Assembly (NCBI RefSeq): GCF_028453695.1
Contig: NC_135776.1
Span: 18,050,663 to 18,114,662 of the forward strand
Length of the DNA: 64,000 nt
Reading direction: 5' to 3'
From: Augochlora pura
Taxonomy: Eukaryota > Arthropoda > Insecta > Hymenoptera > Halictidae
Part shown: positions 37,447-51,026 of the stretch, piece by piece
Position numbering within the stretch: position 1 is the stretch's first letter
Layout: each line of letters opens with the position of its first letter
The notes under the pieces: model-generated
What the model was told of the DNA's origin: nothing
Databases searched by the model: none
The model's input: the letters and a program-made list of their open reading frames with translations, nothing else
Made by a program: the position numbers and the translations under genes

Positions 37447-37979
37447 CCTGTTCCTCTCTCTATCGTCGGCGGGTGATGGGAGGGGGGTCGTCAGCCAGGT
37501 GAACCGGGAGGGCCGATGCTTACTCGGCGAGCAGGTGGTTGTGAATGAACGAAGGGGACGCCGAGCGTTCCTTCTTTTACGGGAGTGGAAACCAGAGTGG
37601 CGCAGTCGACATCGCCATGGAGCAGGCCTGACTACGCAGACACTGTGGGCGGTGTTTCGTACGCACTGATCGCGTGCACGTAGAGACGTAGCGGGGTGTT
37701 AACATTAACTAATAGTCTTGTCTATCCGTTACAGGAATCGCTTCGACGTTCACGCGGTCCTTCGTGTACTTGTGTCATGGAGAAAAAGAAGTACCTAGAA
37801 TTTGGGGATGGAACAGGAATTAATTCTGTATTCGTGGATATTTACTGTGTCACCATCGAGATCCCAAATATGGCGCGTCATGCGGCTACCTGCCTTCGAA
37901 ATATTCTTGAAATGCTGGAGGTGTATCCTGGCAATTGGCATTTGGCTAGAAGCAACGACTTAGTGTGAAATAATAAGAT

Positions 37980-38300
37980 TGTTGCACTTATACTATATGG
38001 TATAGCCTGTACTGTAATATACAGTATAGTGTACAATACTATACAGCAATATATTGTATACTATATTATATAATATATATTATACTATACGTTATAACTT
38101 AATATTCTACATTATTATTAATTGTATAATATATAATACGATACATCCTATACATTATAATATGCTACATACTATATATTGTACTGTAATATACATTATA
38201 CTTTAATATTCTACAACATTATTAATTATATAATATATTATATATTATATTACATACTATACAGTATAGTATACTATACTATTTTGTGATAAATTTAAAA
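37980..38300. repeat. TATAGTATAC-rich low-complexity block
   Basis: About 320 bp of alternating TATAC, TATAG, ATATAT and TACTATA strings, many of them self-complementary, such as TATACTATA and ACAGTATAGTATAC. It can fold into many short hairpins. It lies immediately upstream of the CCHamide-2 first coding exon region. Confidence 0.75.
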
Positions 38301-39940
38301 TTGAGAAATAAGATCGTAAAAATAAATTATATTATTATGGTGTATTTGCTAATATATCTTTGAGAGCAATAAATTATAGTACTATCCATGATATATTGTG
38401 CTATACAGTATAATATATACATATACTATAATTTATACTTGTGAATGGTCTGCTAAAATTTAAAATATGATACATGTCACGAAAAATCTTATTTCTATAC
38501 TTTAAATTTGTATTATAAATTCATCATCATTTTGTATAATATACTATAATGTATCGTATAGTATAGTATAATATAGATGCAGACAATCTCATTATTTCAC
38601 GTTACGTCTTTGGCCCAATATTTGTTGCGAGAGATAGTACTCCCACGAATTCTCATTCATGTCTTCAATCAAAACGAAACCAGGGGTTGTAAATAGTTAT
38701 GATATTGCCTTCCATTTCTTTTTTTAAAGAGAATCTAAAAAATGTTACAACTCTTATCGATATATTGGTTCTTCAGAATCAATATTACGTCAGCACTATA
38801 TCGATACAGTAACAGGTTAACATTCAGTTCTCTTTCAATTACGGTTCGATTCTACACAAGGATTTATACGAAAAAGTAATCAGAAAAAGTTTGGTTTGAC
38901 ATTTGTTTACCCGGAAATCCGTTTTCGAGATAATCGATTTTAAAGTTTGTTCATCTTTTTAAAGAATTTCGTGGTCGTTTTAAAGAACTTTGCGATCGCG
39001 TGTCTGCTTTTAGTCGTCACAGCTATTTATTTATTCTTACGTTATATTTAAACATATTACTGTGTTACATATATCTTAACTATAGGGTATTATAGGGTAA
39101 TTTATTATAGGGTATTTAAAACTACTAACATTTTTATGTTTTCATTGAGAAATATTTACTTTATAATTTATTACTTAGTACAATAAATATTACTTATTCA
39201 GTATTTTTGAAAATATTAATATTTATCAAAAGTATCACTCATTTGCAAAATAAAACTATATCAAATGACAAAGAAATCCTATGGCGAATTGATTTTTAAC
39301 TTGTAAACTGAAACTATAGCAAATGTAAGAAAAATCTTACGTAACATTGTTTTTCACTTGTAAAATAATACCACGATATAGAAAGATATATTTGTAAAAA
39401 ATATATATTCCGGAAAAACAATAAAACACGTAAAGATTGTTCCATACGTATGAATGACGGCACGTAATCTTTACTTCTCTCTCACGGCTATTCATTGTTT
39501 ATATTTTCCGCATACGACGATACGATTACATAAATCATACACGGTAAATCTTTCGCGTATGTCACACTGAAACGAATCGCCAGCCAATCAAGTTCGGCTT
39601 ACCTTTATCAATTTAGCACGGTTTACTCTATCCCCCATTTGGGGGTAGTATCGAACAGGGGTTAAAGAAGTCACGCCCTGTTCTAAAAATTTACACCGAT
39701 CGGAGTAAAATAAATATCGAAATGAATCACTGTTGGCACGAGACATTTAAACCATCCTCTCGATTCGAGACTTTATTACTAATGTATGGAAAAATGGGTC
39801 ACGCTAAAATTGTACAATTTTAATTCTGTAGCCGTCTCGAGAAAACCAACCGGAATCGTTTCTCATCCCCTAAAATCGCGTTGGGTGGGCTAAAGAATGG
39901 ATGAGTTGTCGGTTCCTAGTTTTAGTAATTTCTGTTCTCA

Positions 39941-40026
39941 CATAAGTAAATTAACTTACATACGTAAATTAACTCACATAAGTAAATTAACTTACAGAAG
40001 TAAATTAATTCACACAAGCAAATTAA
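39941..40026. repeat. Minisatellite, about 18 bp unit, five copies
   Basis: Five imperfect copies of CAYAAGTAAATTAACTTA. Copies alternate between AACTTACA and AACTCACA endings, suggesting a higher-order two-unit repeat. Confidence 0.8.
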
Positions 40027-40415
40027 TACGTAGTCATTGCAAAGTAATAGCATAATTCTTCCAAAGCAGGTGTATTATTATTTATCGCAACAGTTGCCTG
40101 TGTGCAACAATGTTAAAGTAAGTCGCGTAGGAGTCATCCAGTTATGCACAAAAAATAATGAGGAAAACGTCACGAAAAGTCAATCTGAATAACACAGTGA
40201 GAAACGGGATCTTCAATATTAATATCCGAGGAAGGTATAAATAAAGCGGGAATTAGACAGATCTTAATTTGCAATTGTAATTTAACTATCTTGAGAGTTG
40301 ATTGGAAAATGTAATGGAATTATGAAAAAGTTTATGTTTAAAAATGTTATAAGATTCGCGCCGTCGCGTCGTATGAAAAGCACGGGTTTGATGTTATCTG
40401 GACGGAGAAGAGGTA

Positions 40416-40871
40416 CAGGGTGTGAAAAAGTAAATTATAGACTGTAATCTAAATATAGACTGATAAAAGTAAATTATAGAAAAAGTAAATAAATAGACTG
40501 TGCTAGATCGATTTCGTATCCACGATTTAGTGGAAAACAGTGTAAGAAAAAAGGGTGTCGCGGGATTCATCTTCGATGGTTTTTTTCAAGGTTAGAAGCT
40601 TACTATACCTTTTTCCAACGTAGGTATCGCTTTCCCCTCGTCTCAAGAACCAATCGCACAGCTCTATAACCAGTCATGGTTTCTTTAACCAATTTGGTCC
40701 CTCGGTGAAGTAGAAAGCGATCCGTTCGAAGCAAATTTTCAACATATTTTCTTCTTAAAAAAGAAACGAATGAAAGAGTGAATATTGCGGCACCTTGTTT
40801 GTTCTCCAACTATATCGATGGCATAGAATCGATGTAGTAGAGCCCGTGGCGTTTACTATTTTTACACCCTG
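40416..40871. mobile_element. TA-flanked MITE with CAGGGTGT termini, 456 bp
   Basis: The left end is CAGGGTGTGAAAAAGTAAA and the reverse complement of the right end is CAGGGTGTAAAAATAGTAAA, flanked by TA at 40414-40415 and 40872-40873. TA target sites and terminal repeats suggest Tc1/mariner-type mobilisation. A 68-codon minus-strand frame (40603-40809) inside it has no recognised transposase motif, so it looks non-autonomous or a decayed remnant. Confidence 0.75.
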
Positions 40872-43800
40872 TACATCGTACGCTGATAAAATTTTTATAA
40901 TCGAGTTGTTATCACATTGAAACCACTAACCCTGTTTATCATCGACGTTGAAAAATGTGAAGTGCACAGCTGATCACTTATCTTGGTGCCCATATCCTCC
41001 ATCTGAGGAGGAACTTCTAAAGAACAAAGGAAAAGAAGGACATCGTATCAAAGAAAAGTTCTACGATAACATGTAAAAATATCAACGAATATTGTATGTT
41101 CTAACATTAAATATTAACTACTAATTATTAATTTAGATATTAAGTAGTAATTATTATTCTTAAATATTAAATAGTATATTTAGTATATTTATAATAAACT
41201 ATCTAATTTATACAATTTATATTAAATATACTATATCAGTATATATATATAAGATTTAATATATTTATAATAGCGCATTTATATTTAAATAGTATATTAA
41301 GCAGTATATTTAATATAAATGATATTACTGTTATTATATTGTGACCTGAATGCGTCGTGCTATATTTAAAATAAAACTACACTTATTGGGTCTGATGGCA
41401 CAAGATACCATCCCGTTCTTTAACAGTAACATTCCGAGCGGAGAGTGCGTCGTAAACAAAATAATGAAATACAAATGCATAGCGTAACCCTGATTGGCCG
41501 CGCGGCTGGTAATTCAGGGAAGTTTAAATAACCGGAGTGATACGATCGAGTTTAAGTTCGACGAAAACATACTTGAAAGTTCCATGCCGTGGAACTTACT
41601 TGTTATGCTTGGCTAAATCGAAACTCTAAACGCGTATCCACAGGAAATAATCCACATTGTTCCCCATTTGCGTCCTACATCGGACGAAAAATTCTGCCCT
41701 GCGCGGAGATTAACTTGATGCGCTCGACAAACAACAAATAAAATCGATACGTTTGTTTAATTACTTAACATTCTGTGAACTTCGTGCGACATAGTTATGG
41801 AAATGTGAAAAGTTAAACAAAACTAGTTCTCCATATTTTCGCGTAATTCGTTCAAGTCAAACAGCGTTGCGTTTTATGCTCGCAAAAATTTCCAAAATTG
41901 TTTATTGTAATACGTTTATGTAGATCTATTGGGTAGCTTTTTTCAAAGTGGATGCACATAAATGTTTCGAAATTATTTTAAATTATCGGGACTTGGTTCA
42001 GATTTGCTTTTTTCAGTTATAATTATTTCAATTGTTTTAACTATTATTAGCATAATATTCTTGTTACAAATTTTTGTTTTACAAAGCTTCGCGATAGTAT
42101 ATTATAGTTATAAGTATAATGTCAGCGCATGCCATGCGCCTTTTTCTTTGGTAATTTAAAATATTCCTTCATTATTGATGAGATTCGACGTCATTGGTGA
42201 AATATCACATGTGGGTAATTATATATAATCATATTTCCTTATTTAAACGAAACTTCAGATATTTTCTTGACAAAATATATTAGTAAATTCAGTTTAAAAC
42301 TAATCTGAAAGCTATACTTCCAATTTGTGTGTCTACATCTTTAAATTGTGACAAGAATTTATGAAATAATGCTGAAATAAATGACTCCTACCTTGCAAAG
42401 AATAAAGAACGACAAATAACGATATATTTCAATAAATATATCAAATAAGCTACGCTTCCTGATTACTTTTATTTTCAACGACGCTACCATAAAGCAATAT
42501 AATTCTAATGTGTATTTTACCTCAGTATACACCTTATAACACGGATGCGTAGCTTTCCTCGGCACTGACGAAAGATCCCCATATTTTCTGATGTAAAGTT
42601 AGTAGGACGTAAATCAACCACGAATTCACGGATCAGTCTGTTTTATATTTATACTTATTTCTAGCGAGGGGAAAAAAAAAAAACATTCCCGAACATCCAA
42701 TTGCAAGTAATCTTGGTCAAGTAATGTACGAATTCGTATTAAACAGAAATATGCAGAAATGTCACCGAAATGGAACAAAAGCGGATAAATACGAAAGGAG
42801 GACATTTTCCTGTGAACAAAAAATTAATTAATTGAAGTGCATCGTTGGAAAATGATTTGTAAAATGATTCGTAAAAAGGATTTGTTTTCATGGAAATTCG
42901 GAAACGAAAGGCTGGTAAATATCGTTAATTGGAATTAATTTCTAATGGAATACGTGAAACATCGCCTAAATGTTACTGCTTCGACTATGGCAGAAGACAG
43001 CTGCGCATTTCTATTGTTGTAGAAATTTTTCCGTGCGCAACAAAACTGTATCATCCGGATAAATCTTTCGCTTTAAAGGCGAATGTCGTGCTCTCTACAT
43101 TATCGCCTTGTCGTTACTGTCGGTAACAAGGATCATTAGCCAAACGAATGCATTTCCCACTATTTCCCTTTCTGACAGTGGATATCCCCTAATTGCATAT
43201 TTTTCGACGAGTTTCTTGTTCTAAAACTAAAATAGCTTCAACGGTATAGTTACTACATTACTATATTTTATATACAAAATTATATTTTAAGAATTACTTT
43301 CAATTTTAGTTTACAACTCCGAATGATATTTATATTATAAATTGTTTTTTATTTAGATTATAGTTATAATTTATCGTTATTTGTAGTCTCTAACTAATTA
43401 ATAATGATACTTAATGATATAATGATGCTGAAGATACTTCTTTATTACTGACAGTTTACTAATTTTCCATTTCTTGTTACACACTGTAGAATTCGCGTTG
43501 TAATTTTGGAAAGTAGACTGTTTATTTCTGTGCCATATAAAAGCAAAACACTGTTCAAAGTAAATGGGTTGCAATTTAGCAAACCAGATTATATTTATGC
43601 CATTAAAAGCTGAACGCTGTCCAAAGTAAAAATAAGTAATAACATTAATTAGCGTTTATGGAATGCGCCTTACATTTCTGCATGTAGAAATAAGGGAACA
43701 ATTCGACCATAGTGAACAATAACTAGCCAAAAGTGTTGCGGGAAAAGTGTCTATCTTAAAATTTAAACGAAACGAATTAATTATCAAACTGTCTTTAACA

Positions 43801-45129
43801 ATGATCTAAATTCATTGGTTCGTCAAATTTTGTACTTTCAATTCAACTTATAAGCTGTTCGTCTCTTGTTGATTATTCCAAGCAACAGGATCTCTAATTA
43901 CAAAATTCAAGATTGCAATTATTAAAAACGAATGAAAATTAAGCTGGCATATACGCGGTTGTTTGCTACGTTTTTTTTTCCGAGCAGCTTATCCGGGAAA
44001 ATACGTCGCAATACGAGCTGTACGATATGCTAGCAAAAAACATAATCGTGTGTAGATTGCCAATAGGAATCGAAGGGTGCACATGGTATATTCTCACAGT
44101 TTATTGGACAGTTCATCGGTTTATCAGTCGCGCCTCGCGCGATGAAAAGGTAATTTGTAATAATTAAATTTGTCCGCAGATTCGTTAAAAAAAACGATTC
44201 GTTGATAGGTCAAATTTCGTTCGTATTGAATTTGCCAATTTAGATTACTGTCATAAACTGACAGTAATCAAGTGTAATTGATCCGATTACTCGCAAAAGG
44301 TATCTATATGTAATTGAGCTCGAAGCGCATACCAAATGCTATTAAACATAACATTACAGCATCCGTAACTATTGCATGACGGCCGATAGCGTAGGTTACA
44401 CCAATATTTTAAAATGTAATTAATTCTAAACTATTTGTTAAACTATTTGCTATTCTTAAATAAAGTTAATTAAACATTATAAATTATATTTGTATCGACT
44501 TATTAATTATCAATGGTTAATTGTTTAAATTTGAGAAAAATTAAACTCACTTGTTCGTATTAATTATTACGGTAATTAATTTTAACGCTGCACAAGTATA
44601 GCTACACATATATTAAAATGTAAAACAAAACTTTATATATTAAAAAAAAAAACAATTTTAATCTTAATTTATCTAAAAGCCGATTTGCAGCTGCATCTAT
44701 TTAACGTACAGCTTAATTAAGCTTTTCGTATGATAACAACGCTAATTTTTTTCTTTAAAAAGATATATATTTTTGTTTCGAAACTTATTTTTGTTAATTT
44801 TGTGCGTATTCTAAATACATTAGCGATTAAACAAAATGAATTATTCTTAAAATTGTGTGCACACACTCGTGAACGAAACGCCATAAACAAAATGATGTCG
44901 ATAAAATAGAACTCTGCAGCAGAATGGTGAAGTACGAGTCCTGGGCCCTCGGCTACTCTAAATCTAAACACTGTAGTGGTTTTTTTGTGTTTACGTCTAT
45001 ATTTAAATTACTTGCTATTATAGTTTTTTCTTATGCAGTGTAACATAACCTTCGTAAAGTGTATTGTATCTTTGTTGTGTACAGTTTTACATGCAATATT
45101 CAATGTTATTAGAGTAGCCGTTTCTTATA

Positions 45130-48100
45130 ATGTTTACATTATTGGGTGAAGTCAACTTATGGAGTTTTGATGACAATATTAATATAAAAAGTACAGACTT
45201 CGGTGCATTTAGGTAAGATAAATTATTTTATAAGCATTATAAACGGTACTAATAAGTAAATGTATCACCAAAATTAAACAATACTGATTACTTGTATTGT
45301 ATCTTATTAAATTTAATAATACATAATTTCGTATATGAGATATTCATATATGAGGTTGAATAAAAGTTATGATTTTCTCTTATTTTTATAGGTATCATGA
45401 TAAACGTGTTGATAGTTTACACGAAGAAGGAAAACGATCATATAGCCAAAAGCGTGGTATGATATATGTACCAACAAATAAAAAGGGAAACAAATTGAAA
45501 GATTCAATTAAATATTTAGAGGTAGACTTGCACTAAATTATTTGCGTAAATTAATAATTCTTGTCTACCACATTTCGAATTTTTCAGGATCAATTGAAAG
45601 ATAATTCGATTATATATTGCCAGTGGTACGATGATTGTGTTCTACAGTTAATGTTAAATAATGCTCTGTTGATACAAATACAAGTTAATGTTGCTACCAG
45701 CGATATATATAAAATAACTTTTGACAAATATCTTGTTGGAAAACTTTCTGAGTATATATCAGATGGTAACTATCGGCTTCTTTGCAGAATTTATATTAAT
45801 GCACTGAGCACTGTTCAAATATTCTACAATTTTTCATTCTAGTGTTAATTACTAAAAGTTATGTACTTTGTACCTATAATGACAATCAAGTCAGCCTTGT
45901 ACATTTCACAAGATCAAAAAAGCATGTGTTTGATAAAATAAGTAAACTTGAACCAAAATTATCCACCATTGATCTGTTTGGCCCGAATGGCCGTAGATTG
46001 GATAAAAAAGTGCAGACTAATAAATGTAATGACTTGGTGAGTATATCTACTATTACTTGACCTTAAAAGTGCTATAGAACTATTTAAAATATATAGATCT
46101 CATAGGTAAGTTATTTAGAAATACATAATTTATGAGACTGTTTTTAAAACATCATAGATATTAATATGGTGGAAATCTACAATGAATGAAGTTTATCCAT
46201 GGAGTCCGGCTGTGAAGGAACACGATCGTGCAAATATACATCTTTATCGTTTAGTAGGGTATGAACTTTCTTCTTGTTACTCTTCTCTGAGTTTTTAATA
46301 ATCCATATTCGTTTGTCTGACAAAAGTATTTGAGCACAAGGTGTTTTTGTTTTCAGATTAAAGTTAGAATTAATTTGTTACATACGTAGTGAGTTTGATC
46401 CTTTATGTATAATATTTGATGCATGTCATGATAATATTATTCATTCAGTAGAACAGAAAGTATCAAGAAAGGTAAACTTTCTACAGCATTTAACATTCTC
46501 ATTATTCTTGTAGCATTAATTTTATAATTGAACGTTTTACATCATAAGTATGACATAGGGTGAGGTGACTATAGAATGGAGGACATATGAAATTTCGCAA
46601 CAAGATAAATTGCAAAGAATAGCAGTAACATCGGTACCGTTACCTACGCATACAAGCTGCATAAAATTCTCACCTAATCAGGAATTACTACTATTATGTT
46701 GCATAGATGGTTCTGTAATAGTTTATGATCAAAACAGAGCAACAACCACCAGCGTAAAAGCAGGCTTTGTAAGTTAAATGCATAGTTCACGTATAAACAG
46801 TACTCGGAAATATATTAAATGGTATATTAACTTTCAAGATACCAACATTGGCATCGTGGCATAGCAATGGAATAATATTTATTATTGGAAATGATAAAGG
46901 TCAATTCCAACATTTTGATATTTCTTTATCTAGTATTAAAAGTCAAACACTAAGTGAAGACGTAACACCAGCCAATATTTTAGACTTGTCATCATATTTT
47001 AGGTACATTTATTTAAAAGTTACTTATTTATTCAAATATTTATTGCAATGAGTTTAATTATATGTGTATAAAATATTAAATTTATTAACAATGCAGAACT
47101 CAACCAGCATTATTACGTATGGAATGGAATAAAAGAAATGATATAAATTGTTACATTAATTGGCATAATCATGGGAATTCTCTTCTGTTGTTAATCTTTC
47201 AACGGTATGTTATTAATACTATGTTACGAAATAAACAGTTCATAAAAAAAATCAGTAATATGAATCTAATACATTGATAGAGGCCCTATAGGTGTAATAA
47301 AATTACTGGAAGGAGATTCTTTATCCGGTGATGTATTAGTTAAAAGATATTTGTCTTTGTATCAAGTTGAGCAAGCAACTTCTTTATTGTTGTCTATGAA
47401 TTGGGACACTCATCCCCGAGCATGTATGCATACCCTAAATCAGATTTTAAACCACTTATTTAAACTTCCATTGACGTCGGAACGTGAAAGTAAGTTCTCG
47501 AATTGACGTACAATTTAACTCGTTATTGATACTACATTTGGTTGAATGTTACAGATCTCATACAAAATGCTTTGGGAAGTTTTCACATTCCAGTTAAACC
47601 AATTAGTCAAGCTATTGAAGAAGAGTACGGAGATGAAATAAGAGATCTGACAAGAAGATTTTTTTATCATTTGTTACGGTATTTACATATTTTTGCATTT
47701 AAAAGAAATTTAAGTCGAAAAAAATACTAATCTTATCAAATACAGGTATCAAATGTTTGAAAAGGCCTTCAGGCTTGCTATAGATCTGAATGATCATGAT
47801 CTTTTTATGGATATACATTTTTATGCATTAGTTGTAAATGATATGGAAATGGCTGCTGCAGCTAAAGAAAATGCAGAACGCATATTGACTAGATCAAACA
47901 GTTGCAATAGTTCACGTAAGATTTAATTAGATACTTTTGTAGAATATTTCCTTTCCTAATTAAAATTATAATATAAATTTTCAGATTCTACTTGCTCCAG
48001 AGCATCTTGTTCACTGTGTTCTGATTCGACGAGTGATAAAGGAGAGAAATCTTACAGTGACGAAAGTGAAAATTCCTCTAAAGAGAATCAGACTGACGTA

Positions 48101-50055
48101 AAGCATTCTAAAAGTTATAACTATAAGAAGGATACCAAGAGTCAAATTCCACCTTTACCAGTTCTCGATGCTCACAATCTTAACAAAAGCTTGTTACCTA
48201 CATCATTTCCCGATGTTCCGGCTAGTGAAAATCCCGATTGTAATTTAGTATCGACCTCTTTCAATATGCCGAACACTACCGTTTCATCTTCTTTCAATCA
48301 TTCGTCTCACCTTTCACTTTTGAATACATTTTTCGCAAGAACATCATTTAACAAACCTCTATATAAAACCCATGCAACACATCCTACACAAACATCGGCA
48401 GTAGCTTCTACTAATAATTCACAAACATTTGATAATATTTCGGATGATCTGATGACAACTTCATTTGGAAGTATGTCTATCAATGAACGGAAAACTACAG
48501 TGCCTAATCGACACGCTGAAAATTCAATAGACAATCCACAGAATAAATCTGTTCTCGATGAAATGCAGTATTCCCTCGATAGTATGTCTGATAGTGCAAT
48601 GTCAACACAGTTAACACAAGACAATAGCTTCATGTCGACACCTTTTAACAATCCAATTTATGAAACAGTTGCATTAGATGTGCCGCCAAACTTATTAAGA
48701 TCTTCATTGGACAGTATTGATAGCAATATCATGTCAACATCTTTTAGCACGCTTGGTACAAATATTCCGCATACCTATGATGCTTCCTTTTGTAATTTGG
48801 TAGCCAGTGAACCTGATACCACCATATCTTCATCTTCCCTAAAGAATATGAAATCGTCGGTCGCAATGAATGACTTTACATCGAAAACACTTTCTGATTC
48901 TATTATAGTAAATAAGTTAAATACAAATTTTCATAGTAATCATAGTAATCTCATGTCAACCTCTTTTAATTTTCTAGACAATGATTTACAAGATTCTCGT
49001 GGCAACATTGTTAGTAAAAATATTAACAATGACGACAGTCACAAACCTATAAAAATGCAACAGTCTCATACAGAAAAGAAATTAGGAGATATCAATATTC
49101 CACCACCGCCGCCTTCTTTAACAACTTCGTACAGTAGTTACTTTCATAATCTTCCAAACAAGAATCTTCCCCTGTCCAGAAGCACGTCTGGCTTAGCTGA
49201 TATCGATGAACCTATTCAAACGTTTTCACCTATCAGAGCAAGAAATATCTCGTCACATTTACTCCAAAAACAAAATTCTACAACTAATATTTTACAAACT
49301 CATCACAAACATGGTACCATTAAGCCTTCTAAATATAGACTCAATTATGATCTCGATTACATTTCATTTCACGGAAGTTGTGATAACATACATTCCTCTT
49401 CTAATAATATGAAGCTTGGCACGTCTAAATATGCTTCTGCTTACAGTATTCAAAATAGATTCGATAATAGACATTCTAAATTAATATCGCCACAGAATAG
49501 TACAAACATTAATATTAATAAAGAATCTAAGATATCTTCGAACATACCTCCACTGCCTATTATATCAACTCCTACATCTAGTGCTATATCCTGTTCCCCA
49601 TTTTCTACTTTCCCAGATACAACATTAACAACCAATGAAAAACCAAAGGTCAAGTTTTCAGATACAGTAACCCACATATTTGTACCAGACACTGTAAGTA
49701 CAAACAGAAAGTATGCTTATTAGTTAATACCAGTCTGATTTAATTAGAAATTTGTACAGGGTCAGTCGCATAAACAAAAGCGATCTACAATTACTCAAGT
49801 ACATCTAACTGATCCAAAACGTGAGTTAGCAGAAAGCCTTCCATTGTGCCTTGGTAATGAAGATTATTTAAAAGACTTTCAACCACTATCGAGTAAGCAA
49901 TAAAATTATTACAACTATATAGCATATAATATTTTATGAGCATACAATGATTATAATTTGTGTTTGCAGAAGAGGATATTAATGACAAGACAAAAGAACC
50001 TGCAAAACCAGAAGAGGGTTCTAAAATAAAAGTTGTACACTTTGGACTTTTATAA
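45130..50055 (+). CDS. WDPCP: WD repeat planar cell polarity effector (fritz), 15 exons
   Basis: Fritz/WDPCP is a planar polarity effector that also acts with septins and the CPLANE complex in ciliogenesis (family knowledge). Exons are 45130-45212, 45392-45521, 45588-45765, 45843-46036, 46158-46258, 46357-46471, 46559-46768, 46839-47002, 47097-47204, 47281-47489, 47555-47678, 47746-47915, 47985-49693, 49760-49892 and 49970-50055; every junction keeps phase, giving 1237 residues. Family landmarks are the N-terminus MFTLLGEVNLWSFDD, IWWKS and VYPWSPAV, LASWHSNGIIFIIGNDKGQF (WD-like repeat), the MNWDTHPRACM block, RRFFYHLLRYQMFEKAF, DLFMDIHFYAL, and the C-terminus KVVHFGLL. Human WDPCP is about 746 residues; the extra length is mostly exon 13 (residues about 596-1165), a Ser/Asn/Thr-rich disordered insert with a PPPPP stretch. 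It converges on mRpL48, 197 bp downstream. Confidence 0.95.
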
Positions 50056-50252
50056 GTAAAAGAGGGATGCAGATTTTAATGAAAGTAGATAAAATGCTGT
50101 ATTTACATACTTCTATTATGTTTGTAAGAATATCTATATGCCTATTTTGTACATAATTTTTATATAAAAAAACTGTTTTGAAATTGTATTATTACATTAT
50201 TGCAATATTACATATATCGATGAGATTTATACATTCCATTTCTATGAATCTA

Positions 50253-51026
50253 CTAGTTTCTAGATGCTTTTATATGATCTAATTCAACTTTCAAATCGTA
50301 TAGTTCTTTATCTGGTATCACACGTTTCACCTCTATGGCTGGGTCATATTCTTTTATTTCTAAAGAAACTCCGGTAGGTAAAGTTGCTTCTAATATTCTA
50401 ACTAAAATAGGTAATTTCGTGGAATTTACATTTGATATAATTATATCCCTTTCAAAAATTTTAAAATTATATTCTGACTCGGTCAGTGAACTTTGTTTTC
50501 TGTATCTTTCTATTTTCAAATCACGATGTGGGAAAGCATAACTGCAAAAAGGAAAATATGTATATTATTAAAATATAAACTTTTGCAAATTGTAGAAGAA
50601 ATACATATATAAAAATACCTGTCATCAATGTCTACATCCAATTCATTTGTAAGTTTTTGAATTAAAGACTGATAACTCTCCAGCAAAGGATACGAATACC
50701 CCCTAATTTGTATATTTAGTACCGGATAAAGGGGTGGTCCTGTATGTTTTACCTATATTTAAAATCGTAAAATCTAATAAAAGTGAAGTAAACACATTGC
50801 ATAATAATAGTTTAAAAAGTTACGGATATACCATTAAATAAGGAGGTTCATATATACCATAAAACCTCACAGCTTTGTTCATTAGCCGGTGACGATGGCA
50901 CATAGAAACCTAAACACATAACATAATTATGCTATTGTATGATAGGAAACGACGAAAAATAGATTGACATAACCTCATAATTATTTGTAAACACAGTTTT
51001 ACCTGTTTAAAAATATTCAGTGCCAT
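50253..51026 (-). CDS. mRpL48: Mitochondrial ribosomal protein L48, 4 exons
   Basis: Component of the mitochondrial large ribosomal subunit with an S10-like fold. Exons in transcript order are 51026-51003, 50909-50832, 50752-50619 and 50541-50253, giving 174 residues with all phases consistent. The basic N-terminus (MALNIFKQ then HRHRLMNKAVR) fits a mitochondrial presequence. The core reads YPVLNIQIRGY, LLESYQSLIQKL, then DSYAFPHRDLKIER, and later LEATLPTGVSLEIKEY, matching L48 strand and helix order. The SYAFP block is created by the exon 3/4 junction, which supports it. It shares a convergent 3' end with WDPCP and a divergent 5' region with the coiled-coil gene. Confidence 0.93.

Larger units (their letters stand above)
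37447..45129. other. Intergenic between divergent CCHamide-2 (-) and WDPCP (+)
   Basis: The first 250 bases are GC-rich and probably contain the CCHamide-2 5' UTR or promoter, but no TATA box or upstream exon can be fixed. An open frame at 37696-37968 (+) is unrecognised. From 37980 to 38300 and 38540 to 38575 there is dense TATAGTATAC-type simple sequence. A TA-flanked MITE lies at 40416 and a minisatellite at 39941. AT-rich ATTAAATAGTATATT sequence fills 41100-41340. The remaining open frames (e.g. 41962-42159, 45-70 codons elsewhere) are low-complexity or unsupported. Confidence 0.6.

Noticed and set aside
45561..45842. 93-codon frame reading through into the WDPCP intron
   Set aside because: Only 45588-45765 is exon; the downstream part (after ISD) is intron, since the family continues from the exon at 45843.
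48307..48651. 114-codon minus-strand frame
   Set aside because: Antisense shadow of the low-complexity WDPCP exon 13.
49206..49412. 68-codon plus-strand frame in another phase
   Set aside because: Alternative-frame shadow inside WDPCP exon 13.
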